The translations under genes were made by a program, and so were the position numbers. 64,000 bases of DNA from Pseudomonas guangdongensis (GTDB taxonomy: Bacteria > Pseudomonadota > Gammaproteobacteria > Pseudomonadales > Pseudomonadaceae), in NCBI RefSeq assembly GCF_900105885.1, contig NZ_LT629780.1:1860001-1924000 (forward strand), in the 5' to 3' direction. Position 1 is the first letter of the stretch. The number at the start of each line of letters is the position of its first letter. Under the pieces are notes generated by a model. It ran no database searches and was not told the DNA's origin. It saw nothing but the letters and a program-made list of their open reading frames with translations. This document shows positions 1 through 8,792 of this stretch, one piece after another.

Positions 1-1
1 C

Positions 2-643
2 ATCGCCGAGCAGGGCCTGCCGGGGCAACTGCTGGTGGACTTCTCCAGCTGCGAACCGGCGGCGACCCGCGCGATGGCCGCCGAGCTGGAGGCGCGCTGC
101 GGCATGCGCTGGGTGGATGCGCCGGTGTCCGGTGGCACCCCGGGCGCCGAGGCGGGCACCCTGGCGATCATGGCCGGCGGCGCGGCGGAGGACATCGAGC
201 GGCTGCGGCCGATCCTCGCCCATCTCGGCCAGCGTTTGACGCGCATGGGCGAGGTCGGCGCCGGTCAGGTGACCAAGGTGTGCAACCAGATGATCGTCGC
301 CTGCAACGCCCTGGTGATCGCCGAGGTGGTGGCGCTGGCCGAGCGCGCCGGGGTGGATGCCGGGCTGATCGCCCCGGCACTGGCCGGCGGCTTCGCCGAT
401 TCGAAACCGCTGCAGATCCTCGCCCCGCAGATGGCCGAGAGCCGCTTCGAGCCGGTCAAGTGGCATGTGCGCACCCTGCTCAAGGACCTCGACACCGCGG
501 TGAAGCTGTCCCGCGAGCAGGGCTCGTCCACGCCGCTGAGCGGCCTGGCCGCGCAGCTGATGCGCCTGCACGGCAGCCAGGGCAACCTGGAGCGCGATCC
601 GGCCACCCTGGTCGAGCTGTATCGCGGGGAGGACGAGGCATGA
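2..643 (+). CDS. NAD(P)-dependent beta-hydroxyacid dehydrogenase (HIBADH family), 5' partial
   Basis: The last 213 residues of a 3-hydroxyisobutyrate dehydrogenase-family oxidoreductase; the N-terminal Rossmann GxGxxG lies before the window. The substrate-binding motif DAPVSGGTPGAEAGTL and the catalytic-lysine motif GAGQVTKVCNQM (lysine in K-x-x-x-N) are both visible. The C-terminal all-alpha domain contains the conserved GGFADSKPLQ and LLKDLDTA stretches. Family members reduce or oxidise small hydroxyacids such as tartronate semialdehyde, threonate or hydroxyisobutyrate in the cytosol. The stop codon overlaps the ATG of the isomerase-like gene (ATGA), so the two are translationally coupled. 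This resembles glyoxylate/hydroxypyruvate or threonate catabolic operons. The exact substrate cannot be read from the sequence: GlxR/GarR (tartronate semialdehyde reductase) and LtnD (threonate dehydrogenase) are both possible. Confidence 0.8.
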   Translation: MAEQGLPGQLLVDFSSCEPAATRAMAAELEARCGMRWVDAPVSGGTPGAEAGTLAIMAGGAAEDIERLRPILAHLGQRLTRMGEVGAGQVTKVCNQMIVACNALVIAEVVALAERAGVDAGLIAPALAGGFADSKPLQILAPQMAESRFEPVKWHVRTLLKDLDTAVKLSREQGSSTPLSGLAAQLMRLHGSQGNLERDPATLVELYRGEDEA

Positions 644-1434
644 AGCTCTGCGCCAACCTGTCGATGCTGTTCACCGAGCTGCCGCTGCCGGAGCGCATCG
701 GCGCGGCGGCCGAAGCCGGCTTCGCCGCGGTGGAAATCCAGTTTCCCTACGCGCTGCCGGCCGAGGCGCTGCGCGCGGCACTGGACGCCGCCGGCCTGCC
801 GCTGCTGCTGATCAACCTGCCGGCCGGCGATCTGATGGACGGCGGCCCGGGACTGGCGGCGGTGCCCGGGCGTCAGGCCGAGTTCGACGCGGCGCTGGCC
901 GAGGCGCTGGCCTATGCCCGGGTGGTGCGTCCGCAGTGCGTCAACGTGCTGCCGGGGCGGCTGGCCGACGGGGTGAGCCACGCGGCGGCACGGGAAACCC
1001 TGGCCGGCAACCTGCGCCGCAGCGCCGAGGCCTTCGCGCCGCTGGGCATCCGTGTGCTGGCCGAGGCGATCAACCCGCTGGACATGCCGGGCTTTCTGGT
1101 CAACACGCCGGAGGATCTGCTGGCGCTGCTGGCGGCGGTCGACCATCCCAACTGCGCCGCCCAGCTCGACCTCTATCACATGGCTCGCCAGGGACTCGAC
1201 CTGCCGACGTGCATCGCCGCGCTGGCCGGGCGTATCGGTCATGTGCAGTTCGCCGACTGCCCCGGACGCGGCGCGCCGGGCACGGGGACGATGGACTTCG
1301 CCGCGGCGCGGGCGGCGCTGCGCGAGGCGGGCTACGCCGGCTGGCTGGCCGCCGAGTATCGGCCGGGGGAGGCGGGCACCGCCGCCAGCCTGGCGTGGCT
1401 GGCGCAGTGGCTGGCGCAGTGGCAGTCGCAGTGA
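640..1434 (+). CDS. hyi: Hydroxypyruvate isomerase-like TIM-barrel protein (Hyi/OtnI family)
   Basis: 264 residues starting at the ATG that overlaps the upstream stop codon; the family is usually about 260 residues, so it is complete. It looks like an AP-endonuclease-2-type TIM barrel: N-terminal MKLCANLSMLFTELP, a mid-protein EAINPLDMPGF segment around a metal-binding Glu, QLDLYHM, and C-terminal GHVQFADCPGR followed by AAEYRPG. Hyi interconverts hydroxypyruvate and tartronate semialdehyde, and OtnI isomerises 2-oxotetronate. With a beta-hydroxyacid dehydrogenase immediately upstream, the pair would carry C3/C4 sugar-acid intermediates to glycerate. The symbol is by family resemblance, and otnI is the main alternative. 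Confidence 0.72.
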   Translation: MKLCANLSMLFTELPLPERIGAAAEAGFAAVEIQFPYALPAEALRAALDAAGLPLLLINLPAGDLMDGGPGLAAVPGRQAEFDAALAEALAYARVVRPQCVNVLPGRLADGVSHAAARETLAGNLRRSAEAFAPLGIRVLAEAINPLDMPGFLVNTPEDLLALLAAVDHPNCAAQLDLYHMARQGLDLPTCIAALAGRIGHVQFADCPGRGAPGTGTMDFAAARAALREAGYAGWLAAEYRPGEAGTAASLAWLAQWLAQWQSQ

Positions 1435-1445
1435 ATCTGTAGGGG

Positions 1446-1461
1446 GCGCTGCGCGCAGCGC
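1446..1461. repeat. 16-bp perfect palindrome after hyi
   Basis: GCGCTGCGCGCAGCGC is self-complementary over 16 bp and begins 11 bp after the stop codon of the isomerase gene. It may form part of the 3' end structure of that operon. There is no T-tract, so function is uncertain. Confidence 0.4.
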
Positions 1462-1617
1462 ACTGACGGAGATGCGCAGTTGCGCCGCGCACGCCCTGCG
1501 AAGGAAGGCGGGCAACGCGCAGCCGGGCAGGCTAGGCAACCTGCTCCGGCGAGCGGCCACCGTCAGGTTGCCGCGCGGGCTAGGGGGAGAACGTCGCTGC
1601 GCGGGTTGTCCCGCCCG

Positions 1618-1666
1618 CGCAGGGGAGTCCTGCCGGAGGCCCGATCTCCGGCAGGACTCCCCTGCG
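1618..1666. terminator. Very long perfect hairpin between convergent hyi and rapA
   Basis: Perfect inverted repeat with 21-bp arms (1618-1638 and 1646-1666) and a 7-nt loop; the right arm contains CTCCGGCAGGACTCCCCT. It sits between two convergent genes, 39 bp from the rapA stop codon. It lacks a clear T-run, so it may act as a bidirectional 3' end/mRNA stabiliser or be a REP-like palindrome rather than a classical intrinsic terminator. Confidence 0.5.
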
Positions 1667-1704
1667 GTGGAGCGTTAGAGCGGCCGATCCGCTCGTGTGG
1701 TCGC

Positions 1705-4551
1705 TCAGCCGGCCACCAGTACGCGGATCGCTTCCAGGCGCAGGCCGGCCTTGTCGAGCATCGCCAGGCCCAGTTCGCGCTGGCGGCGCAGGCTGTCCAG
1801 CTCGCTTTCGCGCACGCTGGGGTTGACCGCGCGCAGCGCTTCCAGGCGCGCCAGTTCCTCGTCCAGTTCGGCGGCGAAGCGGTGGGCGGCGTCGGCCACG
1901 CGCTCGGCATGGCGCGGGGCGATCTTGCCCTCGGCGACGGCGATCTGCCGGGCCAGCACCTCGCGCTGGGCCTGGACGAACTTGTTGGCGCTGGCGCGCG
2001 GCACGCTTTCCAGCTGGTCGTTGAGGGTCTCGAAGCCGACCCGCGCGGCCAGGTCGTTGCCGTTGGCGTCGAGCAGGCAGCGCAGCGCCGCCGGCGGCAG
2101 ATAGCGGCCCAGCTGCAGGGCGCGCGGCGCCACCACCTCGCTGACGAACAGCAGTTCGAGCAGCACGGTGCCGGGCTTGAGCGCCTTGTTCTTGATCAGC
2201 GCCACCGAGGTGTTGCCCATGGTGCCGGACAGCACCAGGTCCATGCCGCCCTGCACCATCGGGTGTTCCCAGGTGAGGAACTGCATGTCCTCGCGGGCCA
2301 GCGCCAGCTGGCGGTCGTAGGTGACGGTGACGCCCTCGTCGTCGCCGAGCGGGAAGCCGGCATCCAGCATCTTCTCGCCGGGGCGCAGGATCAGCGCGTT
2401 GTCGGAGTGGTCCTCGCTGTGAACGCCGAAGGCGTCGAGCAGTTCTTCCATGTAGATCGGCAGGGCGAACTGGTCGTCCTGTTCGAGGATGGCCTCGACC
2501 AGCCCCTCGCCTTCGCCAGCGCCGCCGGAGTTGAGTTCCAGCAGGCGGTCGCGACCCTTGTGCAGTTCGCTTTCCAGCGCCTCGCGGGCGGCGCGGCCCT
2601 CGGCCAGCAGTTGCGCCCAGTCGCTGTCGTGGCCGCCTTCGAGCAGCGCCAGCAGGCGCGGGCCGAACTGCTGCTGCAGCGCGTTGCCGGTCGGGCAGGT
2701 GTTGAGGAAGGCGTTCAGCGCCTGGTGGTACCAGTGGAACAGGCGCTCCTGGGCGCTGTTCTCCAGGTAAGGCACGTGCAGCTGGATGGCGTGCTTCTGG
2801 CCGATGCGGTCGAGGCGGCCGATGCGCTGCTCGAGCAGGTCCGGGTGGGCCGGCAGGTCGAACAGCACCAGATGGTGGGCGAACTGGAAGTTGCGGCCTT
2901 CGGAGCCGATTTCCGAGCAGATAAGCACCTGGGCGCCGAACTCCTCGTCGGCGAAGTAGGCGGCGGCGCGGTCACGTTCGAGGATGCTCATGCCCTCGTG
3001 GAACACCGTGGCCGGGGTGCCGGCGCGCACGCGCAGGGCCTCCTCCAGGTCGAGGGCGGTTTCCGCGTGGGCGCAGATCACCAGCACCTTGGTCTTCTTG
3101 AGCATCTTCAGGGTGTCGATCAGCCACTCGACGCGCGGATCGAAATGCCACCAGCGCAGTTCGGCGCCGTCGTCCTGGGTCTGCGCCTGATAGCCGACTT
3201 CCGGGTAGAGGTCGGCATGCTCGCCGACCGGCAGCTCCAGGTACTCGACCGGGTTGGCCAGCGGGTAGGGGTGCAGGTGGCGCTCGGGGAAGCCCTGCAC
3301 GGCGGCGCGGGTGTTGCGGAACAGCACGCGGCCGGTGCCGTGGCGGTCGAGCAGCTCGCGGATCAGCCGGGCGCGGGCTTCCTCGTCGCCGCTCTCGACG
3401 CTGGCCAGCAGGCTGTCGCCCTCGCTGCCGAGGAACTCGTGGATGGCGGCGCGCGCCTGCGGGGACAGCTTGCCGTGGTCGAGCAGCTCCTGTACCGCCT
3501 CGGCCACCGGCTGGTACTGGGCGCTCTCGGCGCGGAACGCCTCCAGGTCGTGGAAGCGGTCGGGGTCGAGCAGGCGCAGGCGGGCGAAGTGGCTTTCCAG
3601 GCCGAGCTGCTCGGGGGTGGCGGTGAGCAGCAGCACGCCGGGAATGTGCGCGGCCAGTTGCTCGACCAGGCGGTACTCGGCGCTGGCGCCTTCCGGATGC
3701 CAGACCAGATGGTGGGCCTCGTCGACCACCAGCAGGTCCCAGTCGGCGTCCAGCACCGCCTGCTGGGCGCGGGCGTCGCCCTGCAGCCACTCGAGAGCGA
3801 CCAGCGCCAGCTGGCAGTCCTCGAAGGGGTTGTCGGCGTCGCTCTCGATGAAGCGCTCGGCATCGAACAGCGCGACCTGCAGGTTGAAGCGCCGGCGCAT
3901 TTCCACCAGCCACTGGTGCTGGAGGTTTTCCGGCACCAGGATCAGCGCGCGGCTGGCCCTGCCGCAGAGCAGCTGGCGATGCAGGATCAGGCCGGCCTCG
4001 ATGGTCTTGCCCAGGCCCACTTCGTCGGCCAGCAGCACCCTCGGGCTGGCGCGGTCGGCCACTTCGCGGGCGATGTGCAGCTGGTGGGCGATCGGCTGGG
4101 CGCGCGCGCCGGAGAGGCCCCACAGCGAGGACTGCAGCAGGCGCGAGCGGTGTTCGAGGCTGTGGTAGCGCAGCGCGAACCAGCCGCGCGGGTCGATCTG
4201 CCCGGCGAACAGGCGGTCGCTGGCCAGGCGGAACTGGATGAAGTTGGACAGCTGGGTTTCCGGCAGCGAGCAGGGCTCGTGCTGGGCGTTGATGCCGTGA
4301 TAGACCAGCAGGCCGTCGACGTCCTCGACCTCCTGGACGGTCAGCTTCCAGCCCTCGAAGTGGGTGATCTCGTCGCCCAGGGCGAAGCGCACGCGGGTCA
4401 GCGGCGCGTTGCGCAGGGCGTACTGACGGGTATCGCCGGTCGCCGGATAGAGGACGGTGAGCAGGCGGCCGTCCTGCGCGAGAATGGTGCCCAGCCCCAA
4501 TTCCGCCTCACTGTCGCTGATCCAGCGTTGTCCCGGTTGATACTGCGCCAT
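1705..4551 (-). CDS. rapA: RNA polymerase-associated Swi2/Snf2 ATPase RapA (HepA)
   Basis: 948 residues, matching the usual RapA length of about 950-970. The start is [10 protein letters not shown], with GGGAG 8 nt upstream of the ATG. The N-terminal Tudor-like domains (about 1-110) are followed by a Swi2/Snf2 helicase core: Walker [14 protein letters not shown] at about 175-187, DEAH at 277-280, and motif III in [10 protein letters not shown]. The second RecA lobe has the typical [20 protein letters not shown] segment and the [11 protein letters not shown] motif VI. RapA binds RNA polymerase and recycles it from stalled or post-termination complexes. The gene stands alone, convergent with the isomerase operon, and is preceded on the opposite strand by a small unknown gene. 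Confidence 0.96.
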   Translation of the reverse strand: MAQYQPGQRWISDSEAELGLGTILAQDGRLLTVLYPATGDTRQYALRNAPLTRVRFALGDEITHFEGWKLTVQEVEDVDGLLVYHGINAQHEPCSLPETQLSNFIQFRLASDRLFAGQIDPRGWFALRYHSLEHRSRLLQSSLWGLSGARAQPIAHQLHIAREVADRASPRVLLADEVGLGKTIEAGLILHRQLLCGRASRALILVPENLQHQWLVEMRRRFNLQVALFDAERFIESDADNPFEDCQLALVALEWLQGDARAQQAVLDADWDLLVVDEAHHLVWHPEGASAEYRLVEQLAAHIPGVLLLTATPEQLGLESHFARLRLLDPDRFHDLEAFRAESAQYQPVAEAVQELLDHGKLSPQARAAIHEFLGSEGDSLLASVESGDEEARARLIRELLDRHGTGRVLFRNTRAAVQGFPERHLHPYPLANPVEYLELPVGEHADLYPEVGYQAQTQDDGAELRWWHFDPRVEWLIDTLKMLKKTKVLVICAHAETALDLEEALRVRAGTPATVFHEGMSILERDRAAAYFADEEFGAQVLICSEIGSEGRNFQFAHHLVLFDLPAHPDLLEQRIGRLDRIGQKHAIQLHVPYLENSAQERLFHWYHQALNAFLNTCPTGNALQQQFGPRLLALLEGGHDSDWAQLLAEGRAAREALESELHKGRDRLLELNSGGAGEGEGLVEAILEQDDQFALPIYMEELLDAFGVHSEDHSDNALILRPGEKMLDAGFPLGDDEGVTVTYDRQLALAREDMQFLTWEHPMVQGGMDLVLSGTMGNTSVALIKNKALKPGTVLLELLFVSEVVAPRALQLGRYLPPAALRCLLDANGNDLAARVGFETLNDQLESVPRASANKFVQAQREVLARQIAVAEGKIAPRHAERVADAAHRFAAELDEELARLEALRAVNPSVRESELDSLRRQRELGLAMLDKAGLRLEAIRVLVAG

Positions 4552-4712
4552 GCCTGTCTCCCGCCACGAAAAGTGGCGTATGGTAACGGAACGCCGGAGA
4601 CAGGCCAAAGACAACCGTGCGGCCTGTCGTCGCCTGCCGGCGGTTGTCCAGGGAGCGGCCCGGCGGGCATCATGCACCTCCCTCCGGCCTGCGGATTTTC
4701 GGGAGTACCGCC

Positions 4713-4871
4713 ATGAGCGACGACACGCTGATCGATTTTTCCGCCGAACGTGAGCGGCGCATCCACGACCTGCATGAGAAACGCCTGCAGGAGATGCGCC
4801 AGGCCTTCGAGCAGGCCCTGCCGCTGGCCAAGCCCGGCAAGAAGGCCAAAAAGCGCCCGAAGAAGCGCTGA
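4713..4871 (+). CDS. Small basic hypothetical protein
   Basis: 52 residues, start ATG with GGGAG about 8 nt upstream. The N-terminal half is acidic and helical ([20 protein letters not shown]) and the C-terminal tail is strongly basic and lysine/arginine-rich ([13 protein letters not shown]). No membrane segment and no recognisable domain. It is divergent from rapA, 161 bp between starts. The helical body with a basic tail would suit a nucleic-acid- or ribosome-associated protein, but that is inference only. Confidence 0.6.
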   Translation: MSDDTLIDFSAERERRIHDLHEKRLQEMRQAFEQALPLAKPGKKAKKRPKKR

Positions 4872-4980
4872 AGCACCGTCCTGCCATCCTTCCACCCGCC
4901 GGATGCCACGATGCCCGTGCGTGGCGCGCCACCGACTCCCTCCCGTTTCCGCCCGGACCGCCCCGGGCGGAGGCGTTCCG

Positions 4981-4994
4981 TTGACCTGCGTCAG
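4981..4994. promoter_or_regulatory. Weak second FNR/ANR/DNR-like box upstream of ccoM
   Basis: TTGACCTGCGTCAG partly matches the dyad TTGAT-N4-ATCAA of the FNR family (three mismatches, all dyad half-sites recognisable). It lies 51 bp upstream of the stronger box. It could be an upstream auxiliary ANR/DNR site or chance. Confidence 0.35.
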
Positions 4995-5031
4995 GATTTT
5001 CCGGCCTTGGCCGGGCGGCGCTTGGCGCTTG

Positions 5032-5072
5032 TTGATCCCGGTCAATTTCCTGCAGCAGTGTGTGGGTAATCT
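5032..5072 (+). promoter_or_regulatory. ANR/FNR box and -10 element of ccoM
   Basis: TTGATCCCGGTCAA at 5032-5045 matches the FNR/ANR consensus TTGAT-N4-ATCAA with a single mismatch. A -10-like TAATCT lies at 5067-5072. This predicts a transcription start near 5080 with the dyad centred at about -41.5, the geometry of class II FNR/ANR activation. The downstream gene resembles a cbb3 oxidase subunit, a typical low-oxygen ANR target. Confidence 0.7.
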
Positions 5073-5109
5073 GGCTTCAACACAGATTGCAAGACAGGGG
5101 AGGCTCATC

Positions 5110-5229
5110 ATGTTTATGGATGAGGTAGTAGTTGCAGGCATCGTCATTGTGGTTCTGACAGCCGGCTTCCTGGGTGGATTCGCATATTTCGTCTGGAAGG
5201 ATGCTCAGAAAGGCAAGAAGCCACACTGA
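5110..5229 (+). CDS. ccoM: CcoM-like small subunit of cbb3-type cytochrome c oxidase
   Basis: 39 residues beginning MFMDEVVVAGIVIVVLTAGF. One transmembrane helix (about 5-27) contains the small-residue segment GGFAYFVWKD, followed by a short basic tail (AQKGKKPH). A strong Shine-Dalgarno (AGGGGAG) lies 7 nt upstream of the ATG. From memory, the sequence closely resembles CcoM, the small single-helix subunit found in the Pseudomonas stutzeri cbb3 oxidase, which shares the MF-D-VV-AG start and FWKD-like end. The gene is monocistronic: an ANR-type promoter in front and a strong intrinsic terminator behind. No ccoNOPQ genes are nearby, so it is an unlinked oxidase subunit gene. The identification rests on recall of one short protein and needs alignment. 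Confidence 0.7.
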   Translation: MFMDEVVVAGIVIVVLTAGFLGGFAYFVWKDAQKGKKPH

Positions 5230-5262
5230 CCCTTTCCGATGCGTGGGCACGCAAGGCATTTG

Positions 5263-5287
5263 AGGCGACTTAGGTCGCCTTTTTTTT
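5263..5287 (+). terminator. Intrinsic terminator of ccoM
   Basis: Stem AGGCGAC / GTCGCCT with a TTAG loop, followed directly by eight T residues (5280-5287). It lies 34 bp after the ccoM stop codon. Confidence 0.9.
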
Positions 5288-5347
5288 GTGCGCGAAAAAA
5301 GCCGCGCTACAGCGGAGGCCGCGATTCGGCGGCCTCCACTGCGGGAC

Positions 5348-5818
5348 TCAGCCGACGGTGATCGGCGGCAGCTGCGGCAGTTCGATGCGCAGCTTCTCCT
5401 GCGGGGCCATCACCTCGGCCTCGCCTTCCACCACCGGCTTGCCCTGCTGGTTGATCACCCGGGTGCCGATGCGCACGCGGTTCTTCGGCAGCTTTTCGAG
5501 CACCTCCAGCTCCACGGTCAGTTCGTCGCCGAGCTTGACCGGGCGGGTGAAGCGCAGGTTCTGCCCCAGGTAGATGGTGCCCGGTCCCGGCAGGGTGCAT
5601 GCCAGGGCGGCACTGACCAGCGCGCCGGTGAGCATGCCGTGGGCGATGCGCTCCTTGAAGGCGGTGCCGGCGGCGTAGTCGGCATCCAGGTGAACCGGAT
5701 TGCGGTCGCCGGACACCTCGGCGAACAGCTGCACGTCGCGCTCTTGCACGGCGCGGATGAAGGTCGCCTTCTGGCCGACCTGCAGTTCGTCGTAGGGGGT
5801 GTTTTCTACCAGGCTCAT
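5348..5818 (-). CDS. phaJ1: (R)-specific enoyl-CoA hydratase PhaJ1 (MaoC family)
   Basis: 156 residues, the exact length of Pseudomonas PhaJ1. The hydratase-2 signature is intact in VSGDRNPVHLDADYA, with catalytic Asp38 and His43, followed by KERIAHGMLTGAL. The single hot-dog fold converts trans-2-enoyl-CoA from beta-oxidation to (R)-3-hydroxyacyl-CoA, feeding polyhydroxyalkanoate synthesis. The ATG is preceded on the minus strand by AGGAG. It is divergent from fadD, a context that fits fatty-acid activation and PHA precursor supply. Confidence 0.9.
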   Translation of the reverse strand: MSLVENTPYDELQVGQKATFIRAVQERDVQLFAEVSGDRNPVHLDADYAAGTAFKERIAHGMLTGALVSAALACTLPGPGTIYLGQNLRFTRPVKLGDELTVELEVLEKLPKNRVRIGTRVINQQGKPVVEGEAEVMAPQEKLRIELPQLPPITVG

Positions 5819-6086
5819 TGGGGCTCCTTGTCAGCCGGTGGTTGCGAGTCTGCGCCGGATGCCGCGTGGGCAGTCGGCGGGCAGCGGCTAAGGTAGCAGG
5901 ATTCCGTGTCATTCAGTGTGAGCCGACCTGCGCCGGGGCGTTTCTGGAAGGCCCCCGGGGGAGCTGTTATCCTCGCTGCAGGCCCTGACCGAAACGGACG
6001 GCGGCACCCATAACAACACCCGCCCGCGAGAGGGAGGCCGCTCTCCTCGACAGGCGCAGTCAGGCTGCTGCTCAGGAGGAACCTCC

Positions 6087-7775
6087 ATGACCGCGAGCTT
6101 CTGGACCGACAAGTACCCCGCCGGCCTTGCCGCCAGCATCGACCCCGACTGCTACCCGAACATCCCCGCCGTCCTCGAAGACGCCTGCCGACGCTTTGCC
6201 GACTGCCCGGCCTTCAGCAACCTCGGCCGCACCCTGAGCTATGCCGAGCTGTACGAGCTGTCCGGCGCCTTCGCCGCCTGGTTGCAGGAGCACACCGAAC
6301 TGCAGCCGGGCGACCGCATCGCCATCCAGCTGCCCAACCTGCTGCAGTTTCCCGTCGCGGTGTTCGGCGCCCTGCGCGCCGGGCTGGTGGTGGTCAACAC
6401 CAACCCGCTGTACACCGCGCGAGAGATGGAGCACCAGTTCAACGACTCCGGCGCCAAGGCGCTGCTCTGTCTGGCCAACATGGCCCATCTGGCCGAGGCC
6501 GTGCTGCCGCACACGGGCCTTAGGGTGGTGATCGTCAGCGAGGTGGCCGACCTGCTGCCGGCGCCCAGGCGCTGGCTGGTCAACGCCGTGGTGCGCCATG
6601 TGAAGAAGATGGTGCCGGCCTACCGCCTGCCCCAGGCGGTGCGCTTCGTCGACGTGCTGGCCCGCGGGCGTGGCCGGCCGGTGCGCGAGCAGCGCGCGCG
6701 CAGCGAGGACATCGCCGTCCTGCAGTACACCGGCGGTACCACCGGGATCGCCAAGGGCGCGATGCTCAGCCACCGCAACCTGATCGCCAACATGCTGCAG
6801 TGCCGCGCGCTGATCGGCCAGACCCTCGGTGAGGGCTGCGAGACGCTGATCACTCCGCTGCCGCTCTACCACATCTACGCCTTCACCTTTCACTGCATGG
6901 CGATGATGCTCACCGGCAACCACAACGTGCTGATCACCAACCCGCGCGACCTGCCGGCGATGGTCGCGGAGATGGGCAAGTGGCGCTTCAGCGGTTTCGT
7001 CGGCCTCAACACCCTGTTCGTCGCCCTGTGCAACCACGAGGGCTTCCAGCGTCTGGACTTCTCCGCCCTCAAACTCACCCTGTCCGGCGGCATGGCCCTG
7101 CAGCGGGCGGTCGCCGAGCGCTGGCAGCGCCTCACCGGCTGCGCCATCTGCGAAGGCTACGGACTGACGGAAACCAGCCCGGTGGTATCGGTCAACCCGA
7201 TCCAGCGCATCCAGCTCGGCACCATAGGCCTGCCGCTGCCCTCGACCCAGTGCAAGGTGGTCGACGACGCCGGCAACGACCTGGGCGTCGACGCGGTCGG
7301 CGAGCTGTGCGTCAAGGGCCCGCAGGTGATGAAGGGCTACTGGCAGCGCCCGGAGGCCACCGCCGAGGTGCTCGACGCCGAGGGCTGGCTGCGTACCGGC
7401 GACATCGCGCTGATCCAGCCCGACGGCTACATCCGCATCGTCGACCGCAAGAAGGACATGATCCTGGTCTCCGGCTTCAACGTGTACCCCAACGAATTGG
7501 AGGAGGTGCTGGCCGCGCTGCCGGGGGTGCAGGTCGCCGCCGCCATCGGCGTGCCGGATGCGCGCAGCGGCGAGGCGATCAAGCTGTTCGTGGTGCGCAA
7601 GCCCGGTGCCGAGCTGAGCGAGGAGCAGGTGCTGGATCACATGCGCGAGAACCTCACCGGCTACAAGGTGCCGCGCCAGGTGGAGTTCCGCGACAGCCTG
7701 CCGACCACCAACGTCGGCAAGATCCTCCGCCGCCAGCTGCGCGACGAGGAGCTGCGCCGCGCGGCCGGCGCCTGA
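6087..7775 (+). CDS. fadD: Long-chain-fatty-acid-CoA ligase FadD
   Basis: 562 residues, the usual FadD length. Adenylate-forming enzyme: P-loop YTGGTTGIAKGA at 214-225, GYGLTETSP at 357-365, TGD at 437-439 followed by the fatty acyl-CoA synthetase signature, and the C-terminal catalytic lysine in NVGKILRR (Lys545). It activates fatty acids with ATP and CoA at the inner membrane, the entry step of beta-oxidation. The ATG is preceded by AGGAGGA 6 nt upstream. It is divergent from phaJ1 and converges with a LysR gene. Pseudomonas often carries two adjacent fadD copies, but only one is present here. Confidence 0.93.
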   Translation: MTASFWTDKYPAGLAASIDPDCYPNIPAVLEDACRRFADCPAFSNLGRTLSYAELYELSGAFAAWLQEHTELQPGDRIAIQLPNLLQFPVAVFGALRAGLVVVNTNPLYTAREMEHQFNDSGAKALLCLANMAHLAEAVLPHTGLRVVIVSEVADLLPAPRRWLVNAVVRHVKKMVPAYRLPQAVRFVDVLARGRGRPVREQRARSEDIAVLQYTGGTTGIAKGAMLSHRNLIANMLQCRALIGQTLGEGCETLITPLPLYHIYAFTFHCMAMMLTGNHNVLITNPRDLPAMVAEMGKWRFSGFVGLNTLFVALCNHEGFQRLDFSALKLTLSGGMALQRAVAERWQRLTGCAICEGYGLTETSPVVSVNPIQRIQLGTIGLPLPSTQCKVVDDAGNDLGVDAVGELCVKGPQVMKGYWQRPEATAEVLDAEGWLRTGDIALIQPDGYIRIVDRKKDMILVSGFNVYPNELEEVLAALPGVQVAAAIGVPDARSGEAIKLFVVRKPGAELSEEQVLDHMRENLTGYKVPRQVEFRDSLPTTNVGKILRRQLRDEELRRAAGA

Positions 7776-7789
7776 GTCGCCCGACTCAG
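7772..7789. terminator. Bidirectional hairpin containing both stop codons
   Basis: CTGAGTC-GCCC-GACTCAG forms a perfect 7-bp stem. The left arm contains the fadD TGA (7773-7775) and the right arm contains the complement of the lysR TGA (7786-7788). It is the whole junction between the two convergent genes. There is no T-tract. Confidence 0.5.
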
Positions 7790-8700
7790 GGCGCCGGCCT
7801 GCCCGCGCCCAGCCCGGCGCGGGCCAGCACTCGTTCCAGTTCGACCAGCAGCTCGCGGGTCGCCGCCGTGGGATCGTGCGGCCAGATGGCATAGACCCGC
7901 CGGCTGGGCGCATCGCACACAGGCACCCGCGGCAGGCCGTGGAAGGTGGCGGCGGTGCTGGTCGGCGCCAGGCCGACCGCCAGCCCGCGGCGGACGAAGC
8001 GCTCCAGCAGGTGGATATGACTGATCTCGAAGCGTACCCGGCGGCTCAGGCCGAGGGCGGCGAAGGCCGTGTCGGTCTGCTGGCGGGCGCTGCTGCCGGC
8101 GGGGAAGTCCACCAGCGGCAGCGCCAGCAGTTCCTCCAGATGCAGGCGCGCGCGCCCGGCCAGCGGGTGGCCGGCCGGCAGCACCGCGACCAGTTCCTCC
8201 TTGGCCAGCAGGCGTTGCTCCACGCCGTCCAGCGCGGTGCTGGGCGGCACGCCGACGAAGGCCAGGTCGATGCTGCGCTGCCGCACCGCTTCCAGCAGGC
8301 TCTCGCTGTGTTCCTGGCGCAGGGCGATGTCGATCTGCGGAAAGCGCCCGTGGAAGGCGGCCAGCAGCTCGACGATGTCGAACAGGTCGAGGGAGGAGAT
8401 CATCCCCAGGGTCAGGCTGCCGCGCACCTCGCCGCTGACCGCGGCGACTTCGGCGGGAATCCGCCGGGTCGCTTCCAGCGCCAGGCGCGCCTGGCCGAGC
8501 AGCGCCTCGCCGGCCGGCGTGACCCGCACCTGGCGCGGCCGGCGCTCGAACAGCCGGGTACCCAGCTCCTCCTCCAGGCGGGCGATCTGGTGGCTGAGCG
8601 CCGACTGCACCACGTTGCAGCGCTGCGCGGCGCGGGTGAAGTTGCCTTCCTCGGCGAGGGCGACGGCGAATTCGAGTTGCTTGAGGTTCATGGTTTGCAT
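7786..8700 (-). CDS. LysR-family transcriptional regulator
   Basis: 304 residues; a second in-frame ATG three codons later (MNLKQLEF, start at 8691) is equally plausible because neither has a clear Shine-Dalgarno. The N-terminal winged HTH (about 5-65) shows the family pattern NFTRAAQRCNVVQSALSHQI and LGTRLFERRPRQVRVTPAGE. A periplasmic-binding-like effector domain spans about 95-295. It is divergently transcribed from an MFS exporter with a 92-bp shared control region, the classic arrangement of a LysR activator and its target. The ligand is unknown. Confidence 0.88.
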   Translation of the reverse strand: MQTMNLKQLEFAVALAEEGNFTRAAQRCNVVQSALSHQIARLEEELGTRLFERRPRQVRVTPAGEALLGQARLALEATRRIPAEVAAVSGEVRGSLTLGMISSLDLFDIVELLAAFHGRFPQIDIALRQEHSESLLEAVRQRSIDLAFVGVPPSTALDGVEQRLLAKEELVAVLPAGHPLAGRARLHLEELLALPLVDFPAGSSARQQTDTAFAALGLSRRVRFEISHIHLLERFVRRGLAVGLAPTSTAATFHGLPRVPVCDAPSRRVYAIWPHDPTAATRELLVELERVLARAGLGAGRPAP

Positions 8701-8717
8701 CGCGATACGAGATTGAG

Positions 8718-8728
8718 ATCATCTTGAT
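8718..8728. promoter_or_regulatory. Possible LysR operator dyad
   Basis: ATCA-TCT-TGAT is a short perfect dyad in the 92-bp region between the divergent lysR and MFS genes, in an AT-richer patch. A LysR site is expected here; this is the best candidate seen by eye. Confidence 0.35.
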
Positions 8729-8792
8729 AATTCATTTCTGTCATCGCTGCACGGGCCCGATACTGCGCTCCCCCGATTGCGAGTACGCCGCG

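Noticed and set aside
1480..4716. A 1078-codon open frame on the plus strand opposite rapA
   Set aside because: Low-complexity Gln/Val/Ala/Leu composition typical of the antisense frame of a GC-rich gene; rapA on the other strand has every family motif.
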